This document shows, piece by piece, positions 1-7,599 of a stretch of DNA of 15,025 nt. The position numbers and the translations under genes were made by a program. Positions within the stretch are counted from its first letter, which is position 1; every line of letters starts with the position of its first letter. The DNA is from Methanocella_A sp964548585. Lineage in GTDB: Archaea; Halobacteriota; Methanocellia; Methanocellales; Methanocellaceae. The notes under the pieces are model-generated. The model did no database searches and was not told where the DNA came from. It worked only from the letters and a program-made list of their open reading frames with translations. Location of the stretch: assembly GCA_964548585.1 (NCBI GenBank), contig CAZJRS010000084.1, positions 1 through 15,025 of the forward strand. The letters are read 5' to 3'.

Positions 1-1226
1 GGTATCACGTGTTCTGGCTTGACCATCCGGAGCAGTTCCCAGTGGTCTTCTTTGTAAGCATGGCCTGAGACGTGTACGTTATCGTAGATCCTGGCGCCCT
101 TCATTCTCAGCTTGGTCTCAAGCGAATAACGGTTTGCCAGGTTGAGCTGGTTTGGGATCACGTTCGCAGAGAAGATGACCTTGTCGCCGGAGTCAAGCTT
201 GTAGTCCAGTTCGCCGCTGGCAATTCTGCCGAGGATTGCGCCGGGCTCGCCCTGGTGTCCGGTGGTGATAGGCAGATACTTTTCTTTGCCGTCATCCATC
301 ATGCGCTTTACTTCTTTTACGATGGACTTTCGGTAGCCGAATATGCGGAGGTTGTCGGGTTTCTTAACGTAGCCCATCTTTAGAGCCGTACCGTAGTAGC
401 GTTCCATGCTGTTGCCGAGAAGCACTGGTATGCGGTTCATTTTTTCGGCTGCATCGATGATTGATTTGATCCTTGCGATATGGGAGGAGAACGTCGTGAT
501 TACCACGCCGCTTTCGGTCTCCTCGGTGCCGAGGAGTGTATCCCAGACCAGGTCCCGGGCCACTTTCTCCGAGGGAGTTTTGCCAGACCGGTTCACGTTA
601 GTGCTCTCGGTGATCATGGCCAGGACGCCTTCCTTGCCGATCTGTTTGAGCCGCTTGAAATCGGGTACTTCGCCTATAACGGGGGTGCGGTCGATCTTAA
701 AGTCGCACGCGTACAGGATAATTCCCATGGGCGTGTGAATGGCAACGAACGCACAGTCGATAATACTGTGCTGTACCCGGATGAGCTCGATGGACACATT
801 CTTCGAGAGGTCCATGATCTGGCCGCAGGCAAGGGGATGTAGCTTGTTGGCTACGTCGAACTTGCGCTCTGATTCGATCTCCTGCTTGATTAGTTCTGCG
901 GTGAATGGCGTGCCGATGATTGGCGCGGCTTTGTAGCGGTGAGCAAGCTTGGGGATGGCGCCTATGTGATCGAGGTGGCCGTGAGAGCATACGATACCGA
1001 CCACATTGCCGTCGACGTTATTCATGATCTTATCGTCAGGAATGGCGCCCATCTGGATGAGGTCGAGCGAATGCATTTTTTCGATTTCGGTTTCCTCATG
1101 GATCTGAATCCGGTCCAGCCGGATACCCATGTCGAGGACAACAATGTCTTTTCCTACCCGTATTGCAGTCATGTTCCGGCCTACTTCTTCGTAGCCGCCG
1201 ACCGCGACAATTCCTACGTCTTTCAT
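1..1226 (-). CDS. rnj: Archaeal RNase J (beta-CASP metallo-beta-lactamase ribonuclease), C-terminus cut by window edge
   Basis: The minus-strand reading frame from the ATG at 1224-1226 runs open to the window edge (about 408 residues) and starts MKDVGIVAVGGYEEVGRNMT. The metallo-beta-lactamase zinc motif HGHLDH lies near residue 80. The beta-CASP region follows, with TESTNVNRSGKTPSE, TTFSSHIARI and the late motif HVSGHAYKEDH near the edge. Family knowledge: archaeal RNase J is a zinc-dependent 5'-3' exoribonuclease, sometimes with endonuclease activity, in mRNA decay and RNA processing. Archaeal members are about 450 residues, so I infer that a few tens of C-terminal residues lie outside the window. 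An AAAGGTG ribosome site precedes the start. The gene follows the IPP isomerase by 17 bases, so it is probably the distal gene of the same operon. Nothing in the visible part is broken. Confidence 0.93.
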   Translation of the reverse strand, partial: MKDVGIVAVGGYEEVGRNMTAIRVGKDIVVLDMGIRLDRIQIHEETEIEKMHSLDLIQMGAIPDDKIMNNVDGNVVGIVCSHGHLDHIGAIPKLAHRYKAAPIIGTPFTAELIKQEIESERKFDVANKLHPLACGQIMDLSKNVSIELIRVQHSIIDCAFVAIHTPMGIILYACDFKIDRTPVIGEVPDFKRLKQIGKEGVLAMITESTNVNRSGKTPSEKVARDLVWDTLLGTEETESGVVITTFSSHIARIKSIIDAAEKMNRIPVLLGNSMERYYGTALKMGYVKKPDNLRIFGYRKSIVKEVKRMMDDGKEKYLPITTGHQGEPGAILGRIASGELDYKLDSGDKVIFSANVIPNQLNLANRYSLETKLRMKGARIYDNVHVSGHAYKEDHWELLRMVKPEHVI

Positions 1227-1243
1227 GTGATTACACCTTTTTC

Positions 1244-2317
1244 TTATCGCTGAGCAAAACTAGCCCATTTGAAGCCCCTTGCCTCCAGGTACTCACGAGT
1301 GTGGCCTGTGACGACTGCCGGGGCTTTCTTTAAGTCTTCTATCGATTGTGACCCTGTCAGGAACATAGTCGCCCGAAGTTCCTCGATGTATATCTCGAGC
1401 AATTCCTGAACCCCATCCTGGCCTTCCATCGCTGCTGATACAAGCGGCAGGGCAATACCCGCGAGCGATGCCCCCAGCGCAATTGACTTAGCAACAGTGA
1501 TTCCGTCACGGATGCCCCCGGTAGCGATGATTGGCAAGCCTACGTCAGCCTCGATGATGCTTACTGCCGTGGGAATGCCCCAGTCCCAGAACTTTTTGCC
1601 CAGGTGTTCGCCGATCCGGTCTTTCTCCATGCGGGCCCGGTATACTTCCACTCCAGCCCAACTCGTCCCGCCTCTGCCACCGATGTCAAGCGCAGATGCC
1701 CCGGCTTTGCGAAGTGCATATGCGTCCATGTGACTGATGCCAGCCCCGGTCTCTTTCACGATGACAGGAACAGATAACTGGGATGAAATTTCGGATATTT
1801 TCTCCAGGCAACCTTTAGCGTTGAGGTCTCCCTCTGGCTGGATAGCTTCCTGTAGAAAGTTCAGGTGAATTGCGAGCGCATCTGCATCGATCATCTCGAC
1901 AGCCTGCTCGAGTTTCTCCAGGTCATACGTGAGTAGTTGCGGGGCACCGATGTTGCCATAGATGAATGCGTTTGGCGCCACATCGCGGACCACCCTGTAC
2001 GAGGATTCTTGTTCTCGGTCTTCCAGCGCTGCCCGCTGGCTACCTACGCCGATGCCAAGCCCCAGTGATTCTGCAGCTCTGGCAAGGTTGGCGTTCACCG
2101 CGGTTGTTTCCGGGTGTCCGCCAGTCATTGAAGCGATCATGATGGGAGCATTTAACATGTGACCAAGGAATCTGGTCTCGGTAGATATGGCCGACTTGTC
2201 TATCTCGGGAAGGCACCTGTGGATGAGCTCCACGTCGCCGAAACCGCTGCCGTGCGACTCCACTTTTTCTCTGACGCAGATATCGAGATGCTCGATTTTC
2301 CTTCTTGAGGTTCCCAT
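1244..2317 (-). CDS. fni: Type 2 isopentenyl-diphosphate delta-isomerase (FMN-dependent)
   Basis: A 357-residue protein, full length for type 2 IPP isomerases. It interconverts isopentenyl diphosphate and dimethylallyl diphosphate using reduced FMN and Mg2+, in the cytoplasm. Visible family motifs are RRKIEH near the N-terminus, ASMTGG (about 63-67), GVGSQR (about 91), GNIGAPQ (about 121), the substrate/metal loop NFLQEAIQPEGD (about 153-164), VKETGAGIS (about 188) and the FMN phosphate loop DIGGRGGTSW (about 211-220), followed by ATGGIRDG. The ATG at 2315-2317 follows an in-frame-independent GGAG at 2326-2329 that lies inside the end of the upstream kinase gene; only three bases separate the two genes. 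That fits translational coupling and consecutive steps in the archaeal mevalonate pathway. Confidence 0.96.
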   Translation of the reverse strand: MGTSRRKIEHLDICVREKVESHGSGFGDVELIHRCLPEIDKSAISTETRFLGHMLNAPIMIASMTGGHPETTAVNANLARAAESLGLGIGVGSQRAALEDREQESSYRVVRDVAPNAFIYGNIGAPQLLTYDLEKLEQAVEMIDADALAIHLNFLQEAIQPEGDLNAKGCLEKISEISSQLSVPVIVKETGAGISHMDAYALRKAGASALDIGGRGGTSWAGVEVYRARMEKDRIGEHLGKKFWDWGIPTAVSIIEADVGLPIIATGGIRDGITVAKSIALGASLAGIALPLVSAAMEGQDGVQELLEIYIEELRATMFLTGSQSIEDLKKAPAVVTGHTREYLEARGFKWASFAQR

Positions 2318-2320
2318 GTT

Positions 2321-3088
2321 TCAGTCTCCGTGAATCAGCGTGCCTCTGCACGATCCTCGCAGGAACCCGGATATGTTTCCGGGTTTCTCGGCGTTGAATA
2401 CCAGCGAAGGTATGCCCGAGGACGCGAGATCCATCAATTCTGTGATTTTTCCGTACATGCCACCGGTAACATCAACGCCCCCGGAGCCTGTCAGAGCTTC
2501 TTTCAGAATGCCGATATTTGAGGGTGATATATCTTCTACTATCTTAAAGTCCTTTGCATACACCCCATCGACGTTGGTGCCAATGCCCACCTTTTTTGCC
2601 TTGAGCTCTTTAGCCATTGCGACGATGAGCTGGTCACCCGAGAGGACTTCGATACCCCGGGTCCGATCCACAGCCAGGTCTCCGTGTAACACAGGTACAA
2701 TACCATGAGATAGCAGCTCGTCAACGACATCCATACAGATGCTATCGATACGCCCGTCCTTGAGGACACACATACCTAACGGGTGAACGGGCGCTGCGTA
2801 CAGACCTTTCTGGTATAGCGCCTCGATGATCATTCCGTTTAGCGTTTTGGCGGCCGAATGGGTAGGCCAGATGCCTTTGATACTCGTATCGTTCAGGCCG
2901 TTTCTCATGCCGAATTCCTTGGCCTGGTGGTGACCAAACGAGCCGACCCCATGGATGAGTACCAGCCGGGAGCTAAGACCCCGGCTGATCTCATCCGCCA
3001 TGCGTTCGATGTGCTCCGGCCTGGCCGTGGCACTCCTGGTTTTATCCGTGAGGACGCTGCCACCGATCTTGAGTACGATGAGGCTCAT
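2321..3088 (-). CDS. ipk: Isopentenyl phosphate kinase
   Basis: A 255-residue amino acid kinase-fold protein. It phosphorylates isopentenyl phosphate to isopentenyl diphosphate with ATP, the step that defines the archaeal mevalonate pathways. The N-terminus MSLIVLKIGGSVLTDK carries the nucleotide-binding Lys7 and the Gly-Gly-Ser turn. HGVGSFGHHQA places the catalytic/substrate His at about residue 53, as in characterised archaeal enzymes. Later blocks HGDLAVD, LSGDQL, GTNVDGVY and DVTGGMYGKI match the ATP-binding half of the family. The start ATG (3086-3088) is only one base from the run of Ns, so its ribosome site cannot be seen; an upstream start is possible but the length is normal. It sits between mevalonate kinase and IPP isomerase. 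Confidence 0.95.
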   Translation of the reverse strand: MSLIVLKIGGSVLTDKTRSATARPEHIERMADEISRGLSSRLVLIHGVGSFGHHQAKEFGMRNGLNDTSIKGIWPTHSAAKTLNGMIIEALYQKGLYAAPVHPLGMCVLKDGRIDSICMDVVDELLSHGIVPVLHGDLAVDRTRGIEVLSGDQLIVAMAKELKAKKVGIGTNVDGVYAKDFKIVEDISPSNIGILKEALTGSGGVDVTGGMYGKITELMDLASSGIPSLVFNAEKPGNISGFLRGSCRGTLIHGD

Positions 3089-3089
3089 T

Positions 3090-3189
3090 NNNNNNNNNNN
3101 NNNNNNNNNNNNNNNNNNNNNNNNNNNNNNNNNNNNNNNNNNNNNNNNNNNNNNNNNNNNNNNNNNNNNNNNNNNNNNNNNNNNNNNNN
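3090..3189. other. Assembly gap of exactly 100 Ns
   Basis: Positions 3090 to 3189 are all N. A gap of exactly 100 is the usual placeholder for unknown length. It hides the 3' end of mevalonate kinase and the ribosome site of isopentenyl phosphate kinase. Mevalonate kinase is already near its usual C-terminus at the gap edge, so I infer that the true missing sequence is probably short. Confidence 0.97.
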
Positions 3190-4073
3190 CCTTCCGCAGT
3201 GGGCTTTGTGATGAAGCTGTCTCCGCAGGACCTGCAGATAGCTGAAGCGATGTCTTTACACATATCGTGATCGCAGAGAGCTACCATGCAGCCCCCACCT
3301 CCGGCTCCTGTGATCTTGGCACCATAGGCACCGCAAGCCCTGGCCGCGTTGACCTGGGCAGAGAGCTCAGGAATGGAGACTCCGATGGCGTCCAGCAAAC
3401 CCTGGTTGACGTTCATCAGCTCACCGATCGATCGGTAATCATTCTTAGCGACCAGCGTCTCGCCCCGGGTAGACATGTTCCCGATGCAGTCCATGATGCC
3501 GTCGATAACCTCAGGGTATTTTTCCTTTAGTGTTCTGACTCTTGAGACCATGCGGGACGTGGATTTGGAAATGCCGGTAAAACCGACGACCACACCGCAG
3601 GTGATCGGCGGTAACTTTCTCTTGTCCGGGACAATGACGGTACCCCCCATCGTGGAAACGAACGTATCCGTCGGACTGGCTGCGCCTTGTACTTCCAGTT
3701 CGGTCTGATGGCCCATGGCCGCGATCTCATCCAGGCTGAGCCCGGTCTGGTACTCGTCGTTCAGCGCTGCAATCGTCGCAATCGTTACCGCAGCGGATGA
3801 GCCCAGGCCCGATGCTACCGGAATCCTGGATGTCACATTGATATTGATACCGTCAACCGTGGCAAAGCGCTGGAACTTCTTTAAAGCCATTTTTATGTAA
3901 GGGTTCTTATCTGGCTCGTCCTTGAATGCAGACTGGATGCGAACGCCCTGTCGGGAAGACGTAATCTCGACAGTCGTACGTAGATCAATTGCGCATGCAA
4001 TTGCTCGCTTGCCATAGACGACCGCGTGCTCTCCGAACAAAAAGACTTTACCTGGTGCAGAATACTTGACCAT
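3190..4073 (-). CDS. mvk: Mevalonate kinase, C-terminal end lost in assembly gap
   Basis: The minus-strand frame from ATG 4071-4073 encodes 294 visible residues before entering the Ns. It is a GHMP kinase that makes mevalonate 5-phosphate from mevalonate and ATP. All three GHMP motifs are present: PGKVFLFGEHAVVYG (residues about 7-21), the ATP loop PVASGLGSSAAVT (about 86-98) and KITGAGGGGCMVAL (about 255-268). The catalytic Asp is in SPTDTFVSTMGG. The visible end, ...DSFITKPTAE, resembles the last strand of the family, so only a handful of residues should be missing. The apparent continuation through the Ns into the kinase on the other side is an artefact of reading across the gap. An AAGGG ribosome site near 4078-4082 overlaps the stop of the MEMO1-family gene, 8 bases upstream. 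Confidence 0.94.
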
Positions 4074-4081
4074 AATACCCT

Positions 4082-4870
4082 TTACATTATTGTTATTCCC
4101 GCGTATCCGACTACCTGGCTATCCCCAGTAATGTCGCCGCTGGTGGCATATTTCACCAGCTCTCCGCTACTGGCACCCCGTGCACCGCAGATCATCATCA
4201 TCGCAGCGATAGGGCCATAGCCACAGGCAGTTGCATTCAAGCGGTATAGATCATCATAGAAGGCGGGGACGTCGAGTTTCTCGATGTCCTCAATCAGCTT
4301 CGTATCTTTCTTCCTGGCTACTTTTACATCCTCATAGTGGGTGAAGTCGCTGGACGCCACAACTACTACGGGTTTTCCGTACTGTTTGAGCGCCCGGATC
4401 AGCTCGGTAGCGACTTCTTTGACGGAATCGTAGTCCTGCATACCGATACAGATCGGCACGATCTTGAAATCCTCAAAGAAGTACTGCAAAAGCGGAATTT
4501 GAACTTCGATTGAATGTTCGCTCTCGTGAGCAATTTCATCCTGATCGATGATACCGTCAAGCAGACTGATGAAATCCAGGTCCACATCTACGATGCCCAG
4601 TGGAGTCTCCCAGGACTGAGTTGAGACGGCCACCGGAGACCCGACGCCATAATGGCTGGGCCCCAGCAGTACGAAAGTTGGTGCACCCGTAATAGACGCG
4701 TAAACATCTGCAGCTACACTACCGGAGTAAATGTAGCCAGCATGGGGCACGACGACACCGCAGGCTTTAATTTTATCCCGGGGTTCTTTTGGGGCCAGCC
4801 TCGAAATGAGGCTGCGTATCTCCCCTCCGGAACCGGGATAAAACTGTCCTGCAACTGCCGGCCTTCTCAT
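4082..4870 (-). CDS. MEMO1 family protein
   Basis: A 262-residue, full-length MEMO1-family protein, beginning MRRPAVAGQFYPG. The fold is related to class III (LigB-type) extradiol dioxygenases. The residues equivalent to the human MEMO1 metal/active-site set are visible: His43 in VVPHAGYIYSG, His73 in LLGPSHYG and Cys216 in TACGYGPIAAMM, plus the block ASSDFTHYE. The human protein has been linked to iron or copper binding; the biochemical role of the archaeal proteins is not established. Genomic position, between ribosomal protein S2 and mevalonate kinase, is typical for archaea. The spacing is 24 bases after S2 and 8 before mevalonate kinase, so the genes are likely cotranscribed. The ribosome site before ATG 4868-4870 is weak and distant, suggesting dependence on upstream translation. 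Confidence 0.93.
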   Translation of the reverse strand: MRRPAVAGQFYPGSGGEIRSLISRLAPKEPRDKIKACGVVVPHAGYIYSGSVAADVYASITGAPTFVLLGPSHYGVGSPVAVSTQSWETPLGIVDVDLDFISLLDGIIDQDEIAHESEHSIEVQIPLLQYFFEDFKIVPICIGMQDYDSVKEVATELIRALKQYGKPVVVVASSDFTHYEDVKVARKKDTKLIEDIEKLDVPAFYDDLYRLNATACGYGPIAAMMMICGARGASSGELVKYATSGDITGDSQVVGYAGITIM

Positions 4871-4894
4871 AATGATCTGATGCGAACTCCGAGT

Positions 4895-5518
4895 TTAAAT
4901 CTCCGACTCGAAATCGTTGACGGTGTAGCTGAAGCCCTGCTCGTTTCTTGCCTTGGTGACTTCGCGAGCCAGCAGCCAGTAGACCAGTGCAAGTGCCTTG
5001 CGGCCCTTGTTGTTGGTTGGGATCACAAGGTCGATGTTGGAGGTCATGTTGTTGGTATCACACATGGCTACCACAGGTACGCCGATGTTGATTGCCTCGT
5101 TAACTGCCTGTGCATCGCCGATCGGGTCAGTGACTACGACTACGTCGGGTTCTGCGAAGAACATGTATACAGGGTTAGTCAGGGTTCCCGGGATAAACCG
5201 GCCGACTATGTGCTTGGCGCCGATAGCCTTCGCGAACATTTCCGCGGGGTGCTGACCGTACTGCCTGGCGCACACGACTAGAACGTTAGCGGGCTCGTAC
5301 CTTGAAAGGAACTTGGCCGCGGCGCGGATGCGCTCGTCGGTGCTCTGTACATCCAGGACGTACAGGCCGTCGCTCCTGACTCTGTAAATGAACTTCTTCA
5401 TGTCCTCAGTCTTTTGCTGAGTACCGATGTGCACACCTGCAGCGAGGTACTCATCCATCGGTATCAATGACTGGTAATTCTCATCTCTGATTTCTCTGAC
5501 ATTTTCTGTTTCTGCCAT
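4895..5518 (-). CDS. rpsB: Small ribosomal subunit protein S2 (uS2)
   Basis: A 207-residue archaeal/eukaryotic-type S2. Diagnostic stretches are YLAAGVHIGTQQKTEDMK near residue 24, then YVLDVQSTDERIR, VCARQYGQHPAEMFA, RFIPGTLTNP, VVVTDPIGDAQAVNEA, PVVAMCDTNN and PTNNKGRKALALVYWLLARE. It is a 30S subunit protein of the head/body junction. The ATG at 5516-5518 follows a good GAGGAG site about ten bases upstream. The gene lies 48 bases downstream of enolase, separated by a strong hairpin, and 24 bases before the MEMO1-family gene. Confidence 0.97.
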   Translation of the reverse strand: MAETENVREIRDENYQSLIPMDEYLAAGVHIGTQQKTEDMKKFIYRVRSDGLYVLDVQSTDERIRAAAKFLSRYEPANVLVVCARQYGQHPAEMFAKAIGAKHIVGRFIPGTLTNPVYMFFAEPDVVVVTDPIGDAQAVNEAINIGVPVVAMCDTNNMTSNIDLVIPTNNKGRKALALVYWLLAREVTKARNEQGFSYTVNDFESEI

Positions 5519-5558
5519 TTTTTTGCAACTCCTCTATCAATATTTATGATTGTAATAA

Positions 5559-5582
5559 GGAAAGCCTTACATAGGGCTTTCC
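5559..5582 (-). promoter_or_regulatory. Hairpin overlapping the enolase stop, before rpsB
   Basis: GGAAAGCC (5559-5566) pairs perfectly with GGCTTTCC (5575-5582) around an 8-base loop that contains the enolase stop codon. No T-run follows on the minus strand, so it looks less like a terminator than like a processing or attenuation element between eno and rpsB. Function is inference. Confidence 0.5.
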
Positions 5583-6781
5583 GTCATCTTATCGTTTCCG
5601 ATCTCTTCTCCGGTGCGGATCAGCTCGTTCAGCTTAGCGATGCGTTCCCCACCGACTATTCCGGTCTTGATCAGCTCTGACCCAAAAGCGACTGCCAGAT
5701 GAGCAATGGTATTATCAGTGGTCTCACCGCTGCGGTGGGACATTACTGTGGCATAGCCGAACTTTTTGCCCAGCCGGATCGCCTCAAAAGTGTCTGTAAC
5801 AGTACCGATCTGGTTCGGCTTGATCAGGATCGCGTTTGCAGCCATGGTCTCGATGCCTTGTTCAATGCGTGATACGTTCGTGACAAACAGATCGTCGCCA
5901 CATATCAGGCATCTGTCGCCCACCATTTCGGTTAGCCGGGCAAAGCCTTCGAAGTCGTTTTCCTGCAGCCCGTCCTCGACATAATACAGGTTGTACTGGT
6001 CGATGAGGCCCGCCAGGTAATCGATCTGCTCGTCGGTCGACCGCTTGGTATCCTTGTAGACGTAGTTGTTGCCGTCCCACAGTTCGGAGGCTGCGACATC
6101 GAGGCCGAAGCGGATCTCAAAACCAAGTTCGCCGGAGACTTCGTCGACCGCCTTGCTGACGATCTCGAAAGCCTGAGAGTCCTTGATCTGGGGAGCCCAG
6201 CCGCCTTCATCGCCCTTGTGGCAAATGATCCCCTGATCAGTCAGCAATTTCTTTACGCGCTTGTGGACAAGCGTGTTTGCATGGACTGCCTGATCAATGG
6301 TCGGAGCCCCGATGGGGGTAACGAGAAATTCCTGAATATCAGTGGCGCCCTTAGCGTGCGCTCCGCCTCCGAGCACGTTGCCCAGAGGATACGGCATTGT
6401 AGGGAACGCGCCGCCCAGGTAGCGGTATAACGGCATCTTGTAGCAGGCTGCTGCCACTTTGGCAACGGCCATGGACAGCGCCACAGACAGGTTTCCGCCG
6501 ATATTACTGAAGTTTTCCGTGCCGTCGATTTCGTGGAGAAGGCTATCGATTTCTTCCTGATCAGCAGCGTATTCGCCGATCAGCTGGTCTCTGACTTCGG
6601 TCTCAAGCTTGGTGATAGCCTCGTCCACAGAAATGGCGACGGCTTCGTAAGACCCCGTAGACGCACCGGCAGGCGCAGCAGCCACACCAAAATTGCCATC
6701 GTCAGTGTAGACTTCGATTTCGATGGTGGGGTTGCCCCTGCTGTCGAAAATCTTTCTTGCCAGGATTTCATCAATAATCAA
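5567..6781 (-). CDS. eno: Enolase (phosphopyruvate hydratase)
   Basis: A 404-residue enolase, slightly shorter than the usual 415-430. It interconverts 2-phosphoglycerate and phosphoenolpyruvate, and in a methanogen mainly serves gluconeogenesis. Seen in order: the N-terminal RKIFDSRGNPT, the mobile loop PAGASTGSYEA, GGGAHAKGATDIQEF, the acid-base region CHKGDEGGWAP, the metal ligands in GLDVAASE, YYVEDGL and CGDDLFVTN, the catalytic Lys in LIKPNQIGT and the phosphate-binding MSHRSGET. The metal-ligand motif reads VEDG where most enolases have ED followed by Pro. The start is a TTG (6779-6781) with a GGGAGG site eight bases upstream; the ATG inside that leader is out of frame and quickly stopped. 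rpoK ends 46 bases upstream. Confidence 0.97.
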   Translation of the reverse strand: MIIDEILARKIFDSRGNPTIEIEVYTDDGNFGVAAAPAGASTGSYEAVAISVDEAITKLETEVRDQLIGEYAADQEEIDSLLHEIDGTENFSNIGGNLSVALSMAVAKVAAACYKMPLYRYLGGAFPTMPYPLGNVLGGGAHAKGATDIQEFLVTPIGAPTIDQAVHANTLVHKRVKKLLTDQGIICHKGDEGGWAPQIKDSQAFEIVSKAVDEVSGELGFEIRFGLDVAASELWDGNNYVYKDTKRSTDEQIDYLAGLIDQYNLYYVEDGLQENDFEGFARLTEMVGDRCLICGDDLFVTNVSRIEQGIETMAANAILIKPNQIGTVTDTFEAIRLGKKFGYATVMSHRSGETTDNTIAHLAVAFGSELIKTGIVGGERIAKLNELIRTGEEIGNDKMTESPM

Positions 6782-6827
6782 ATTTCATTCCTCCCATAAA
6801 ATATCTTACACGGAATACAAATAGCTA

Positions 6828-7064
6828 TCAGGGTGACGTAGCGACCTCACGCCTTGCCGACTTATTGATCTTACGGACGGTGATTGGCACCAGCCCTTGT
6901 TCCAGTTCCTGGATAGCTACTTCGATCGGTTCGACGGTTTTCGGGTTCTTTGCGAGCACAGGCGCTCCCATGGAGATCTGTAATGCCCTTGCACCGATCA
7001 TACGGGCACGCTCGTAGCGGGTATAAAGTTCCTTGATTTCTTTGCTGGTAGATTTAACTTCCAA
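6828..7064 (-). CDS. rpoK: DNA-directed RNA polymerase subunit K (Rpo6/RpoK)
   Basis: A 78-residue protein, the archaeal counterpart of eukaryotic RPB6 and bacterial omega; it helps assembly and stability of RNA polymerase. The conserved core is seen as YTRYERARMIGARALQISMG (residues about 13-32) followed by APVLAKNP, EPIEVAIQELEQGLVPITVR and a basic end. I choose the TTG at 7062-7064 because a GGGGGTG ribosome site lies just upstream and the family signature begins soon after. Longer versions starting near 7223 would need an unconserved, unlikely N-terminus. Upstream are a structured 184-base interval and tRNA-Pro; enolase follows after 46 bases. Confidence 0.93.
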   Translation of the reverse strand: MEVKSTSKEIKELYTRYERARMIGARALQISMGAPVLAKNPKTVEPIEVAIQELEQGLVPITVRKINKSARREVATSP

Positions 7065-7097
7065 AAAGACACCCCCTGGTGATAAAATTTGGCTGCC

Positions 7098-7236
7098 ACT
7101 GTGAAACACAGTTGACACTAAAAGTGAGGTTTTCACGATGTGAACAATGAATAATAGACATATACGATTCGTAAGTGTGCCCTGGATTTTCCCCAAGAAT
7201 CCCCTTGGGAGGTCAAAACGCAATTAAAGTATTGCG
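7098..7236 (-). promoter_or_regulatory. Series of five small hairpins between tRNA-Pro and rpoK
   Basis: Perfect inverted repeats occur at 7098-7112 (6-bp stem), 7116-7126 (4 bp), 7132-7144 (5 bp), 7192-7209 (6 bp) and 7219-7236 (6 bp). The last lies 13 bases beyond the tRNA 3' end and is followed on the minus strand by TTTT, so it could end or help process the tRNA transcript. The first three lie in what would be the rpoK leader. A weak box A candidate (CATATA on the plus strand, 7159-7164) sits between the two groups. The pairings are seen; any regulatory role is inference. Confidence 0.4.
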
Positions 7237-7248
7237 CCTAAAGATGGT

Positions 7249-7326
7249 TGGTGGGATCGCTGAGATTTGAACTCAGGTTTCAGCGTCCCGAACGCTGAAG
7301 GATGGACCAGGCTACCCTACGATCCC
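7249..7326 (-). tRNA. tRNA-Pro (anticodon CGG), CCA encoded
   Basis: On the minus strand the 7-bp acceptor stem GGGATCG/CGATCCC is closed. The anticodon arm CAGCG-TTCGGGA-CGCTG gives anticodon CGG, which reads proline codon CCG. The T arm is CTGAG-TTCAAAT-CTCAG, the discriminator is A, and CCA is encoded at 7249-7251, so the body without CCA is 7252-7326. The D loop contains the usual GGT. The D stem is weaker, with a terminal G-U pair and one apparent T-T mismatch. No intron is present. It lies 13 bases behind rpoN with no room for its own clear promoter, so it is probably processed from the ribosomal/polymerase operon transcript. Confidence 0.95.
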
Positions 7327-7339
7327 TAATCATCTCTAT

Positions 7340-7555
7340 TTATTGGTACGGTGCGAGTACGTCGACCAGCTCAACATGCGAAAGCAGCATGCGTCTGCAG
7401 CAATACCGCTCTACGCCCAGATCGTCGAGAATGTCGCCGACCTTCAGTACTTCGCCATGCTGCAGGTTCTTTTTTCGCTCTTCGACGCGGGCTTTATATT
7501 CTTCCCACACCTCTGAGACAACCTTGCCACAGGTGAAACATCTGACGGGTATCAT
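7340..7555 (-). CDS. rpoN: DNA-directed RNA polymerase subunit N (Rpo10/RpoN)
   Basis: A 71-residue zinc-binding subunit equivalent to eukaryotic RPB10, part of the RNA polymerase assembly platform. The signature is complete: MIPVRCFTCGK at the N-terminus supplies the first Cys pair, and RYCCRRMLLSHVELVD supplies the second. Helical residues lie between them. The ATG at 7553-7555 is preceded by a GGAG about ten bases upstream. The gene lies 44 bases behind S9, with a strong hairpin between, and just ahead of tRNA-Pro. Confidence 0.96.
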   Translation of the reverse strand: MIPVRCFTCGKVVSEVWEEYKARVEERKKNLQHGEVLKVGDILDDLGVERYCCRRMLLSHVELVDVLAPYQ

Positions 7556-7577
7556 TAATGATTATCTCCAGTATATG

Positions 7578-7595
7578 CCGGGGGGTTTCCCCCGG
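7578..7595 (-). promoter_or_regulatory. GC-rich hairpin between rpsI and rpoN
   Basis: CCGGGGG (7578-7584) pairs perfectly with CCCCCGG (7589-7595) around a 4-base loop. It lies in the 44-base space between the S9 stop and the rpoN start, five bases past the S9 stop. There is no T-run after it, so it is more likely a processing or stability element, or an attenuator, than a full terminator. Role inferred. Confidence 0.5.
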
Positions 7596-7599
7596 TGAC

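Noticed and set aside
3042..4073. Apparent 343-residue mevalonate kinase running through the Ns
   Set aside because: The last residues after the Ns come from the isopentenyl phosphate kinase gene in a wrong frame; the join is an artefact of the placeholder length.
4652..5281. 209-residue plus-strand frame opposite the MEMO1-family gene and S2
   Set aside because: It spans two unmistakable conserved minus-strand genes and their junction, so it is a shadow.
6828..7223. 131-residue version of RpoK
   Set aside because: The additional N-terminal part runs through the hairpin-rich leader; the TTG at 7064 has the ribosome site and gives the normal family length.
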